Of a DNA stretch of 21,774 nt, positions 1-5,303 are shown piece after piece. The translations under genes and the position numbers were made by a program. The stretch spans positions 1 through 21,774 of IMG/VR virus record IMGVR_UViG_3300008459_000476. One strand, 5' to 3'. The notes below the pieces were generated by a model. The model was not told the origin of the DNA. It did not search any database and saw nothing but the letters and a program-made list of their open reading frames with translations. Source of the stretch: a virus. The first letter of the stretch is position 1. Each line of letters starts with the position of its first letter.

Positions 1-295
1 GGATATCATTCGCGGTTCCTTCGCCGTACTGGGCGTCTAGGTTGCGCCCAAATTCGTATTGCCTCCCTCCGTTCATGTTGCACTGCTTACATTGAAACTG
101 AACGTTTAACTCGTACCACCTGGTGCTAAACTTTGCCCTGGTGATAAAATGCCCCGCGTCTACCTCTTTCCAGTGGCGACGGGAGCCGCAAGTAAAGCAG
201 CTCCCGTAACCGTCGGAGTCCGTCGCACGCAACCGTACGTACTGGCTAAATACCTGGTCCAACTTCGCTACCAGTTTCTGGCGGGGTGTGGGCAT
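1..295 (-). CDS. ninG: NinG-like recombination endonuclease, C-terminus outside window
   Basis: The reading frame opens with ATG at 295 and stays open to base 1, giving 98 residues without a stop. It carries a zinc-finger-like pattern: Cys-Phe-Thr-Cys-Gly near residue 29, then Asp-Ala-Gly-His-Phe about 15 residues later, and Gln-Cys-Lys-Gln-Cys-Asn further on, followed by a Tyr...Leu-Asp...Tyr-Gly stretch. This order (CxxCG, DxGHF, QCxxCN, LDxxYG) is that of the lambda NinG/Rap family, which resolves branched recombination intermediates. The start overlaps the end of the upstream gene by 50 nt in another frame, which suggests translational coupling. It would be co-expressed with the replication genes, as ninG is in lambdoid phages. 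The family call is by motif recognition; the C-terminal half is not visible. Confidence 0.82.
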   Translation of the reverse strand, partial: MPTPRQKLVAKLDQVFSQYVRLRATDSDGYGSCFTCGSRRHWKEVDAGHFITRAKFSTRWYELNVQFQCKQCNMNGGRQYEFGRNLDAQYGEGTANDI

Positions 296-797
296 TGCGT
301 TCTTTGTCGCGGGCCGCTATCTCGGCGCGCTGTTCGGGGGTCAATTTAGAGCGCCTTGCGAGAATCTCCGCAAAGGTGGGCCGCACTTCTGGGAGTGAAT
401 CGATAATCTCCCGGAACGAGCGAGCCGCTCCCTGGTATTCTTGTTCCTGCTCTCTGTGGTGCGCCTCGCGAAAGGCTGCCACCGTTTCGCCGTCATACTG
501 CGATATCGCATTGCAAATGGTGGGGGTGTCCAGGCGGCCGTACAGCTCCACCTTTCCGAACCGGATTTTCTGGAAGACCAGTAGAATTTCCTCCACCTTC
601 AGCGAAGGGTTCGCCGCGATAATATCATCTACCGCCTGCTTAAAATCTTCCTCTGTTTCGTAGGTGGCTTTCACCATTACCGCCCTGGTGAGCTTTACCA
701 GTTCGCGGAAAAGGAGCAGGCGCAAGGCGGGCCGGTCCGCTTTATTCGCCTGGCTCACCGTTACCCCTTCGCGGTGTATCTGCTCTGGGGTGCGCAT
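246..797 (-). CDS. DUF6633-like protein, position of a helicase loader
   Basis: This 183-residue, highly charged, mostly helical protein follows the replication initiator. A central segment with Arg-Phe-Gly-Lys-Val-Glu-Leu-Tyr-Gly-Arg followed by a Tyr-Asp-Gly-Glu helix resembles the DUF6633 group, which I recall from phages and mobile elements of Bacteroidota (pattern roughly K.GRYG..YG..D). The function of that group is unknown. Its place after an O-like initiator is where lambda has the helicase loader P, but that is inference only and no Walker motif is visible. I chose ATG at 797, 16 nt after the upstream stop. The frame stays open to 1073, and ATG at 938 is possible, but it would overlap the initiator by 125 nt in a region where the initiator frame looks genuine. 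Confidence 0.6.
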   Translation of the reverse strand: MRTPEQIHREGVTVSQANKADRPALRLLLFRELVKLTRAVMVKATYETEEDFKQAVDDIIAANPSLKVEEILLVFQKIRFGKVELYGRLDTPTICNAISQYDGETVAAFREAHHREQEQEYQGAARSFREIIDSLPEVRPTFAEILARRSKLTPEQRAEIAARDKERNAHTPPETGSEVGPGI

Positions 798-813
798 GAG
801 CGCCGCCCCTGGG

Positions 814-1539
814 TCAGCTATTAGCCCAGCTAGCGACTGTTTCCAGGTTGAAATTTGAACGCTTAGGCTGCTCTCTGAGGGGAAAGAGTCCCTGCCACCC
901 GTTAGCGATTGACTGTTGAATGATTTTGACAGCTGCATGTGAGTCTTGTTTTGATAGCGTCTGCAAGTTATGAAGGGCTGCCTGTTCTCCGCGCGCGGTG
1001 TAGCTCCGGATTCCTCTTTCCTTCCGTTCCTGTTTCCAGGTGCTCCACATCTCCAAAAATTCCGCGCATTCAAACGGCATCACCACTGTGTTATTCTCTT
1101 TATTATCCTCTTTATTATCTCTCTTTATTATCTGTGCGCCTCCAGGCGCAACTTTTTGCGCCTCAGGGCGCAACTTTTCGCGCTTCCGGGCGCAACTTTC
1201 TGCTTTAATTGCGCCTCCAGGCGCGGGTTTTGACGGCCGTCCGCGCGTCCCTGGCTCGATTCCGCCGCGGGGAACTTCTGGGCCCAGCTGAAGTACGCGC
1301 GTTTTCCCGTACCCGGTTAGATGAAGCAACCCAGCATCTGTTAGGGCCTTTCGCATTTTGCGTACCTGTTGCTCCGTGCATTCCAGGAACTCGGCACAGT
1401 ACCCGTCCGATGCGTAACAGCCTCTGCCGGTATCCTCAAACGAGGAAACGAGGGCCAAAAAAAGGCGCTCCCTGAGGGTGCGCCCTTTTAAGTCCCACAC
1501 GCGCGCCGGTATCCAAATGCCGGTCAGTTCGTGTTGCAT
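814..1539 (-). CDS. Phage replication initiation protein (lambda O-like layout)
   Basis: The protein has 241 residues. Residues about 15-85 look like a winged helix-turn-helix DNA-binding domain (an ERLFLALVSSF helix, then an AEFLECTEQQVRKMRKAL recognition-helix-like segment). Residues about 105-150 form a low-complexity, charged linker. Residues about 155-230 end in Ser-Ile-Ala-Asn-Gly-Trp-Gln-Gly-Leu-Phe, a C-terminal motif common in phage replisome organisers of the O/DnaD type. The linker is encoded by an array of inverted repeats and AT-rich direct repeats that looks like the replication origin (see 1091-1224), just as lambda ori lies inside the linker of gene O. The gene overlaps the upstream HTH gene by 16 nt. 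The likely role is to bind the internal iterons and load the host helicase. The family call is by layout and motif; no close homologue is named. Confidence 0.72.
   Translation of the reverse strand: MQHELTGIWIPARVWDLKGRTLRERLFLALVSSFEDTGRGCYASDGYCAEFLECTEQQVRKMRKALTDAGLLHLTGYGKTRVLQLGPEVPRGGIEPGTRGRPSKPAPGGAIKAESCARKREKLRPEAQKVAPGGAQIIKRDNKEDNKENNTVVMPFECAEFLEMWSTWKQERKERGIRSYTARGEQAALHNLQTLSKQDSHAAVKIIQQSIANGWQGLFPLREQPKRSNFNLETVASWANS
1091..1224. other. Candidate phage replication origin: four iterons plus AT-rich 12-bp repeats
   Basis: On the + strand, 14-bp imperfect palindromes of the form GCGCCTCCAGGCGC occur at 1136-1149, 1158-1171, 1180-1193 and 1211-1224. The first three are exactly 22 bp apart and each is followed by AACTTT. 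The fourth is 31 bp further on. Directly adjacent are three copies of CTCTTTATTATC (1096-1107, 1108-1119, 1121-1132) in an AT-rich tract. Iterons beside an AT-rich unwinding region within an initiator gene is the arrangement of lambda ori. The function is inferred from layout. Confidence 0.7.
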
Positions 1540-1787
1540 TGTGTCAGGTACCGTTCGGCGTCTGTTACCGCCTGGGTAATTTCTTCGTAGCTCGCTCCGG
1601 TCATTTCCCGGTACTCTCGTACGTACTTCAGGAAGTTAGATGGTGCGGCATGGTACCAGGACCGAAACGCCTGGGCGGTTACCCCTAGGCGCTTACTCGC
1701 TTCCTCCGTGTTCTTGTGATGTTTCAGAACTAGCAGCTCTAGCGGAGAGTGCCCTTTCGTATTTTTCAATCCATTCATGAGTTTCAT
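1524..1787 (-). CDS. Small helix-turn-helix DNA-binding protein
   Basis: This is an 87-residue protein. The middle (residues about 24-52) reads as a helix-turn-helix: a Lys-Asn-Thr-Glu-Glu-Ala-Ser-Lys-Arg-Leu-Gly-Val turn followed by a Thr-Ala-Gln-Ala-Phe-Arg-Ser-Trp helix, then a basic/aromatic helix. This resembles the phage Cro/YdaS-like class or a DNA-binding accessory. An in-frame TGA lies just upstream of ATG 1787, so the start is 1787 or the second ATG at 1778. It sits directly before the replication initiator and overlaps it by 16 nt. It could regulate the early promoter or assist origin binding; neither can be told from the sequence. Confidence 0.65.
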   Translation of the reverse strand: MKLMNGLKNTKGHSPLELLVLKHHKNTEEASKRLGVTAQAFRSWYHAAPSNFLKYVREYREMTGASYEEITQAVTDAERYLTQCNTN

Positions 1788-1902
1788 CTGTGGTCATTCC
1801 TGAAATGCGTTTGAGGCCGGAAAAGTTAGCAAACGGTGAGGACTTCCAGTACATGCGGAAATCCGTTTGCGTGTTGGGTGTGTCAGCTATTGGGCGTCCC
1901 AT
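1693..1902 (-). CDS. Possible small overlapping ORF, hypothetical
   Basis: This frame encodes 69 residues with no recognisable domain and a charged helical C-terminal half. Its ATG overlaps the upstream stop (1883) by 20 nt, a spacing typical of this operon, and it fills the otherwise uncovered 1788-1882. However, its last 95 nt overlap the better-supported HTH gene in another frame. It could be a real small gene, a leader coupling translation to the HTH gene, or chance. Confidence 0.33.
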   Translation of the reverse strand: MGRPIADTPNTQTDFRMYWKSSPFANFSGLKRISGMTTDETHEWIEKYERALSARAASSETSQEHGGSE

Positions 1903-2257
1903 CCTCTAGCATTTTATCCCTGAGTTTTAGCAGGGCCTTCGCCGTTTCCTCGATTTCGTCCAGGCTCCGTGAACCCGCCGAAATAGCCTGCCCGATAGCC
2001 CAGGATGCATCGATGCGGCTCTGCGTGCTTTTGTCCTGGGGCCGCGCCTGGAGCTCCGGCTTTTTGAACTTGAATTTGGTACCGTAGTTCCCGGTGGTAG
2101 CCTCTACCTCTACCGTGTCTCCCACTTTCCACGTGTCCGGCTTTTTGGTAGATACCTCACCCATCCGTCCATCATCGAGGGTCGCCTCGAATTTGTAGAA
2201 TGTTCCGTACTGGGATTCATAGGTTCCCATTCCCTGCAACTGTTTGATAATAGCCAT
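1883..2257 (-). CDS. Putative OB-fold single-stranded DNA-binding protein
   Basis: In this 124-residue protein, residues 1-66 look like a small beta-barrel: alternating strands with Tyr-Gly-Thr-Phe-Tyr-Lys-Phe-Glu, a Trp-Lys-Val-Gly-Asp-Thr-Val strand, and Asn-Tyr-Gly-Thr-Lys-Phe-Lys-Phe-Lys-Lys-Pro. This is the pattern of compact OB-fold proteins in phage replication modules. The C-terminal 55 residues form a charged helix ending in acidic residues, loosely like SSB tails. Its position in the replication operon fits a single-stranded DNA-binding role. The start ATG is preceded by the U-rich leader ACCTTTTTAATT, also seen before the capsid and scaffold genes, which suggests high expression. 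OB-fold by eye only. Confidence 0.5.
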   Translation of the reverse strand: MAIIKQLQGMGTYESQYGTFYKFEATLDDGRMGEVSTKKPDTWKVGDTVEVEATTGNYGTKFKFKKPELQARPQDKSTQSRIDASWAIGQAISAGSRSLDEIEETAKALLKLRDKMLEDGTPNS

Positions 2258-2277
2258 AATTAAAAAGGTTTTAAGGG

Positions 2278-2442
2278 TTAATAGTCAGTGTCTTTAAGCA
2301 CGTGTAAGGTCCGTTCGGCCTTCACGCAGAAAACGAAATCGATGCTGTTGGCGTGTACGTCCTCGATAAAGGCGTGCGCTCTGTCGTACTTGCGCTGCAA
2401 GTTCTGGTACTGGCGCTCCAGGATTAGGTACTGTGGGTCCAT
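2278..2442 (-). CDS. Small hypothetical protein, 54 residues
   Basis: The frame runs from ATG at 2442 to TAA at 2278. The N-terminal half is an amphipathic, Gln/Arg/Leu-rich helix with coiled-coil character; the C-terminal half is mixed, with one Cys. I do not recognise it. It fills the gap between its neighbours in the operon (18 nt from the upstream stop, 20 nt to the next start) on the same strand, which argues that it is a real gene. Confidence 0.6.
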   Translation of the reverse strand: MDPQYLILERQYQNLQRKYDRAHAFIEDVHANSIDFVFCVKAERTLHVLKDTDY

Positions 2443-2460
2443 TGTTTGAAGGTTGTGCCC

Positions 2461-2697
2461 TTAGGGGCGGGTTTTGTTTGTACAGAGGGCCTGTGTAGCA
2501 TTGTGAAACTTCACCCGTATACGCTCCACCGCGTCAAAAAGTTCGTCCCGGTCCTCGAAACTTTTGTAATCCTTCCGGTACAGCTCAGCCGTAGCCCAGT
2601 GTAAATCTAGAATCAGGCTATTGAGGTATACCGCTTCCTTTGTGGTAATGGTGCTCTCTTTGCTCATTTCGAGCGCTGGGGTAGAATCGTAGTTCAT
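2461..2697 (-). CDS. First gene of the early operon, hypothetical
   Basis: This is a 78-residue soluble protein, largely helical (residues 20-70), with no family I recognise. It is the promoter-proximal gene of the early/replication operon: a Bacteroidota promoter lies at 2720-2751, giving a leader of only about 20 nt. A second ATG at codon 11 is an alternative start. Promoter-proximal early phage genes often act on the host or on regulation, but nothing in this sequence shows which. Confidence 0.65.
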   Translation of the reverse strand: MNYDSTPALEMSKESTITTKEAVYLNSLILDLHWATAELYRKDYKSFEDRDELFDAVERIRVKFHNATQALCTNKTRP

Positions 2698-2719
2698 GGT
2701 CCGGTGTGTTTGATGTGGG

Positions 2720-2751
2720 CAAAGATAGGCGCCGGGGTATACACTTCCAAA
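2720..2751 (-). promoter_or_regulatory. Early operon promoter (Bacteroidota type)
   Basis: On the minus strand, TTTG (2751-2748) is followed after 20 nt by TATCTTTG (2727-2720). This matches the Bacteroidota consensus of a -33 TTTG and a -7 TAnnTTTG. An A8 tract (2770-2763) lies 11 nt upstream of the -33 box, like an UP element. TCAAACAC (2713-2706) lies near the expected transcription start and is repeated at the promoter near 21154. Confidence 0.85.
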
Positions 2752-2783
2752 CTTTCGCGCTATTTTTTTTCCCTACCTGGACA

Positions 2784-2815
2784 AAAGAAAGGGCCCCGGC
2801 GTTCCAGGGCCCCTT
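2784..2815 (-). terminator. Terminator of the late/lysis operon
   Basis: The minus-strand RNA forms AAGGG-x-CCC ... GGG-x-CCCTT, with one internal mismatch and a loop of about 9 nt, then runs into TTTCTTTTG. It lies after the last lysis gene and just before the early promoter, separating late from early transcription. Confidence 0.7.
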
Positions 2816-2871
2816 CAGCTATCAAACAATTTCGGCCCGAATGCAACGCATTCATCAACCCTGGGGCGAAG

Positions 2872-3090
2872 TTAATCCCCCGCCACCGAAAGGCACAATG
2901 GCACCACAGAAATAGCACACAATACCACCGCCTCCCAGCTTACCCCGTCCTCCATAATCACATAACAGGCTGTAGACGCAATTAAACCGCCTATAGTTCG
3001 CTTCGCGGACCACCGCCGAAGGTCTCCCTTGGTCTTGAAGATTTCGGTTAAATCTAGGCCCCTTAAAATCGTTCCTAGAATTTCCTTCAT
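2872..3090 (-). CDS. Holin-like membrane protein with two TM segments
   Basis: This 72-residue protein has a basic N-terminal amphipathic region (residues 1-28, ending Arg-Arg-Trp-Ser-Ala-Lys-Arg) followed by two hydrophobic segments, about 30-46 and 51-69. That is the size and topology of class II-type phage holins. The Lys-Arg-Thr-Ile-Gly-Gly step before the first TM resembles small membrane proteins I associate with lysis cassettes of Bacteroidota phages. ATG at 3090 overlaps the upstream stop (ATGA). The frame is open to 3243, but that extension shadows the upstream gene. It is the last gene before the terminator. Holin activity is inferred from topology and position. Confidence 0.6.
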   Translation of the reverse strand: MKEILGTILRGLDLTEIFKTKGDLRRWSAKRTIGGLIASTACYVIMEDGVSWEAVVLCAISVVPLCLSVAGD

Positions 3091-3245
3091 TTCCGCCGGT
3101 CCTTTACCAGGTAGTTTACCGCCTGGCTCAGGAAGCTCGTTATCTTGTTGTCTTTGTCCGACGGGGTCAAATTTGCTACCACGTCCCAGAACAGAATGAA
3201 GGCGGGCACCAATACGGCCCAGTTTTCGGTTACGAACTGCCACAT
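3087..3245 (-). CDS. Small single-TM protein, possible holin partner
   Basis: ATG at 3245 to TGA at 3087 encodes 52 residues. The N-terminus (residues 2-25, Trp/Phe/Val-rich) can form one membrane segment, followed by an acidic-then-basic amphipathic helix ending Lys-Asp-Arg-Arg-Lys. It overlaps the downstream two-TM gene by 4 nt (ATGA), so the two are translationally coupled and could act as a holin/antiholin or holin/accessory pair. No family is recognised with confidence. Confidence 0.6.
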   Translation of the reverse strand: MWQFVTENWAVLVPAFILFWDVVANLTPSDKDNKITSFLSQAVNYLVKDRRK

Positions 3246-3255
3246 GTTAGGGGTT

Positions 3256-4080
3256 TTATTGTGCTTCGAGCACGTGAATATGAACGCGTTTTTGGGGGTA
3301 CTGGGTTACCTCGAACCGAACCCACCACCCGCCCAGGCGCGGCTGGGCAAATCCTTTCTCCACCTCCCACCCCGCGCGGCGGTCTAGCTTTTTGTAGCTG
3401 CCTAGCTTGATGTGGTGAACGGTGCTCTCGTTAATTGTGCCTGTTTGGTTAATGCGCTCTACCGAGATAGGCACGTGCCACTTCTGGTGCGTGTGGCCGC
3501 TCACGATTAGGTCCGCGTCCGGCCATTCTTTCTGGTCTATATCGACGTTTAGCACCCCTTTCGACCTGGGCGCGCTGCCTCCGTAGCCGTGGTGGAAGTG
3601 GATTCGTTTTGTTAGGACGGTGGTAGAGATGTGAAACCGGAACAAAAGCCACCCCGCGTACGGCCCTACCGTTACGTTCGCGTTTAGCAGCTGGGCGAGC
3701 CGGTCCAGGGGCGACGTGCTTAAGCGCTTTTCTATGTTGGTCTCATGGTTACCCCGTCCCAAGAACTGCAGCACAGATTTGTATTTCTCGAGGTATTCCG
3801 CTGCGTCATTTACCACATCATCCAGGTAGGTAATGCTTTTGTATTCTGGTCTCAATCCTGAGTAGCTCCGCCGCGGGTCGTACATGCCCTGCATTAAATC
3901 GAACCAGTCTCCAAAAATGTAGACGGCTGAGCCGTTTTTTAAAGCCTGGTCCAGGTGTTTGGTGAGCAGCTCCCGGTCGCAGTGGATGGAATCGAAATGA
4001 ACATCACTTAGAAATAGGCACTCGGCGCTCTCGTTGTGCTCCCTGAGGTACACCGTAGGGTTCAGGTATTTCAGTTTCAA
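3256..4080 (-). CDS. Calcineurin-like metallophosphoesterase
   Basis: All metal-binding motifs of the family are present in this 274-residue protein: Asp26-x-His28 (SDVHFD), Gly57-Asp58, Gly110-Asn-His-Glu113, a His cluster at 161-164, and Gly195-His-Thr-His198. It should be a soluble two-metal phosphoesterase; the substrate cannot be read from sequence. Related enzymes cut nucleotides, nucleic acids or phosphoproteins. Its start overlaps the endolysin stop by 4 nt and two membrane genes follow, so it is expressed late. Placement inside the lysis cassette is odd. It may remove a nucleotide signal, process DNA at packaging, or be a carried moron. Confidence 0.9.
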   Translation of the reverse strand: MKLKYLNPTVYLREHNESAECLFLSDVHFDSIHCDRELLTKHLDQALKNGSAVYIFGDWFDLMQGMYDPRRSYSGLRPEYKSITYLDDVVNDAAEYLEKYKSVLQFLGRGNHETNIEKRLSTSPLDRLAQLLNANVTVGPYAGWLLFRFHISTTVLTKRIHFHHGYGGSAPRSKGVLNVDIDQKEWPDADLIVSGHTHQKWHVPISVERINQTGTINESTVHHIKLGSYKKLDRRAGWEVEKGFAQPRLGGWWVRFEVTQYPQKRVHIHVLEAQ

Positions 4081-4520
4081 AATAGGGTCGGGGTTTTGGT
4101 GGCGTCAATCTTCAGGCCTGGCAGGCGCTCGCTCACCTTGAACGAGGGGCACGCTTTTGTGTCCGTAAAATCATTGTGCCCGTACAGCTCCATAGGTCCG
4201 TACTTCGCTCGAAGGGTAGCTACCAGGTTTTTTAGCGCGTGTTCTTGGGCAGCGTTTAGCGTGTCCTTCGGTTTCATATCCAGGTCCGTACCTCCCACGT
4301 AGCAGATGCCGACGGTTTCCGCGTTCCACCCCTGTACGTGGCTGCCCGCCTGCTCGATTCTTCGCCCTGGAACCACCTTACCGCTGAGCTCAATTACAAA
4401 ATGGTAGCCGATATCGCGCCACCCTTTGCCTTTGTGCCACCGCTTAATCTCGGCTGCAGTTACCGGCCGCCCTTCGGGGGTTGCGCTGCAGTGAAGTACC
4501 AGGTATCGAAGGTTTCGCAT
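4077..4520 (-). CDS. N-acetylmuramoyl-L-alanine amidase (endolysin)
   Basis: This is a 147-residue single-domain Amidase_2 enzyme. Zinc ligands of the T7-lysozyme/PGRP fold are visible: His10 (VLHCSAT), His115 (YGHNDF) and Cys124 (KACPSF), with Lys122 at the catalytic Lys/Thr position and the usual Gly-Tyr-His40 strand. It cleaves the bond between MurNAc and L-Ala of peptidoglycan to lyse the host. There is no signal peptide and no cell-wall-binding domain, so release should depend on a holin; candidates lie on both sides (4521-4700, 2872-3245). Its ATG is adjacent to the stop of the XhlA-like gene and its stop overlaps the next start. Confidence 0.93.
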   Translation of the reverse strand: MRNLRYLVLHCSATPEGRPVTAAEIKRWHKGKGWRDIGYHFVIELSGKVVPGRRIEQAGSHVQGWNAETVGICYVGGTDLDMKPKDTLNAAQEHALKNLVATLRAKYGPMELYGHNDFTDTKACPSFKVSERLPGLKIDATKTPTLF

Positions 4521-4700
4521 TTAGAACATGGATTTAGCCCAGCTAAGAATAGATAAAACAAAGGCACCTAGAGCTGTCCAGTACCGCTTTTCTAAATTTG
4601 AGATGCGGCGCTCGAAGTCATCTAGCCCCTCTTTGTGGTGGTCTATCTTCGTTTCGATGCGGACTACCGCCCTTTCTATCTTGTTGAGTTGCTCCTGCAC
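4521..4700 (-). CDS. XhlA-like coiled-coil membrane protein (lysis accessory)
   Basis: GTG at 4700 to TAA at 4521 encodes 59 residues. Residues 1-38 form a charged coiled coil; residues 40-55 are a hydrophobic C-terminal membrane anchor. This coiled coil plus C-terminal anchor is the build of XhlA/haemolysin-type lysis accessories, which work with a holin and are encoded next to the amidase, as here. An in-frame TGA lies 6 nt before the GTG, so no upstream ATG is available in this frame. The ATG coupled to the upstream gene lies in a different frame (4618-4755). Confidence 0.62.
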   Translation of the reverse strand: MQEQLNKIERAVVRIETKIDHHKEGLDDFERRISNLEKRYWTALGAFVLSILSWAKSMF

Positions 4701-4755
4701 GGTTCAGCCAGATTTCTAATTTCTCCGCATTGCTGCGGCGCTTTTTAGTCAGCAT
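4618..4755 (-). CDS. Short coupled ORF in another frame, start of XhlA-like gene or leader
   Basis: ATG at 4755 overlaps the stop of the upstream adaptor gene (ATGCTGA), the coupling used elsewhere in this operon. The 45-residue product begins with a natural-looking basic helix (MLTKKRRSNAEKLEIWLN), but after about residue 18 becomes Gly/Pro/Arg-rich and looks like out-of-frame translation. The frame that continues sensibly is the one starting at GTG 4700. This may be a short leader peptide, or the real N-terminus of the XhlA-like protein separated by a frameshift. Confidence 0.4.
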   Translation of the reverse strand: MLTKKRRSNAEKLEIWLNRAGATQQDRKGGSPHRNEDRPPQRGAR

Positions 4756-5303
4756 ACAGAGTACAGTTCTAGGTTCCTGGTATACCTCCCGGCACCCTGG
4801 GAAAAGGTGAGCCCGTTCTGATAGTAGACGAACGGCTGAGCGCACAGGCGGTTTTGCGTGTTCGTGCTGTATTCAGGAATTCCGGCCGTGTTGTGGCAGA
4901 GGTACTTATACATTTGAGCGGTGTAGAAATGCGCGTTCGCGCGGCACCGTTCAATCTCGCGGTGTAGGTCGCTCGTGGAAATCGCGCTCTTATTATCCCC
5001 CGTGTAAATCATTAGGCCGCCGTTCTCAATCTTCACATTGAGCGTAGGCAACAGCTCTACCATGGTCCACCAGGCGGTGGCCTTGCGTACGTACGTGTCC
5101 ATGAGGGTAGCGTACAGGCCGGTGACCGTCCCGGCGGTTACGCGCGCCTTCAGTGCATCGTACAGGTCGGAGCCTAGGTAGGTCTGCAGGTGTTTATCCT
5201 GGGCGATAATTACCGCCTGGGAGATATAGTTCTCATCCACTGAGCCGTTCAGCTGGGTTACCTTTTTCAGGTAGTTCGGAGAAACGAAAAGTACCTCAGC
5301 CAT
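4749..5303 (-). CDS. DUF6712-like head adaptor/connector protein
   Basis: The 184-residue helical protein opens with Met-Ala-Glu-Val-Leu-Phe-Val-Ser-Pro-Asn-Tyr-Leu and has Asp-Glu-Asn-Tyr-Ile and Ala-Gln-Asp-Lys-His...Tyr-Leu-Gly-Ser-Asp-Leu-Tyr in residues 20-50. This is the pattern of DUF6712 proteins of Bacteroidota phages and resembles gp6/gp15-type head-tail adaptors, which bind under the portal. It directly follows the portal gene (stop and start share one base), which fits a connector role. A specific biochemical function is not shown. Confidence 0.62.
   Translation of the reverse strand: MAEVLFVSPNYLKKVTQLNGSVDENYISQAVIIAQDKHLQTYLGSDLYDALKARVTAGTVTGLYATLMDTYVRKATAWWTMVELLPTLNVKIENGGLMIYTGDNKSAISTSDLHREIERCRANAHFYTAQMYKYLCHNTAGIPEYSTNTQNRLCAQPFVYYQNGLTFSQGAGRYTRNLELYSVC

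Noticed and set aside
798-1073. Longer start for the DUF6633-like gene
   Set aside because: It would overlap the initiator by up to 260 nt in a region where the initiator frame reads naturally; ATG 938 remains a weaker option.
1136-1224. Possible CRISPR array from regular repeats
   Set aside because: The repeats are 14-bp palindromes with 8-17 nt gaps inside a coding region; the gaps are near-identical, not unique spacers, and no cas gene is present.
2258-2460. Apparent non-coding gap in the early operon
   Set aside because: It holds a 54-residue ORF (2278-2442); the remaining bases are short leaders.
3091-3243. N-terminal extension of the holin-like gene
   Set aside because: This part of the frame is Arg/Gly/Pro-rich and overlaps the natural-looking 52-residue membrane protein in another frame; ATG 3090 with ATGA overlap is preferred.
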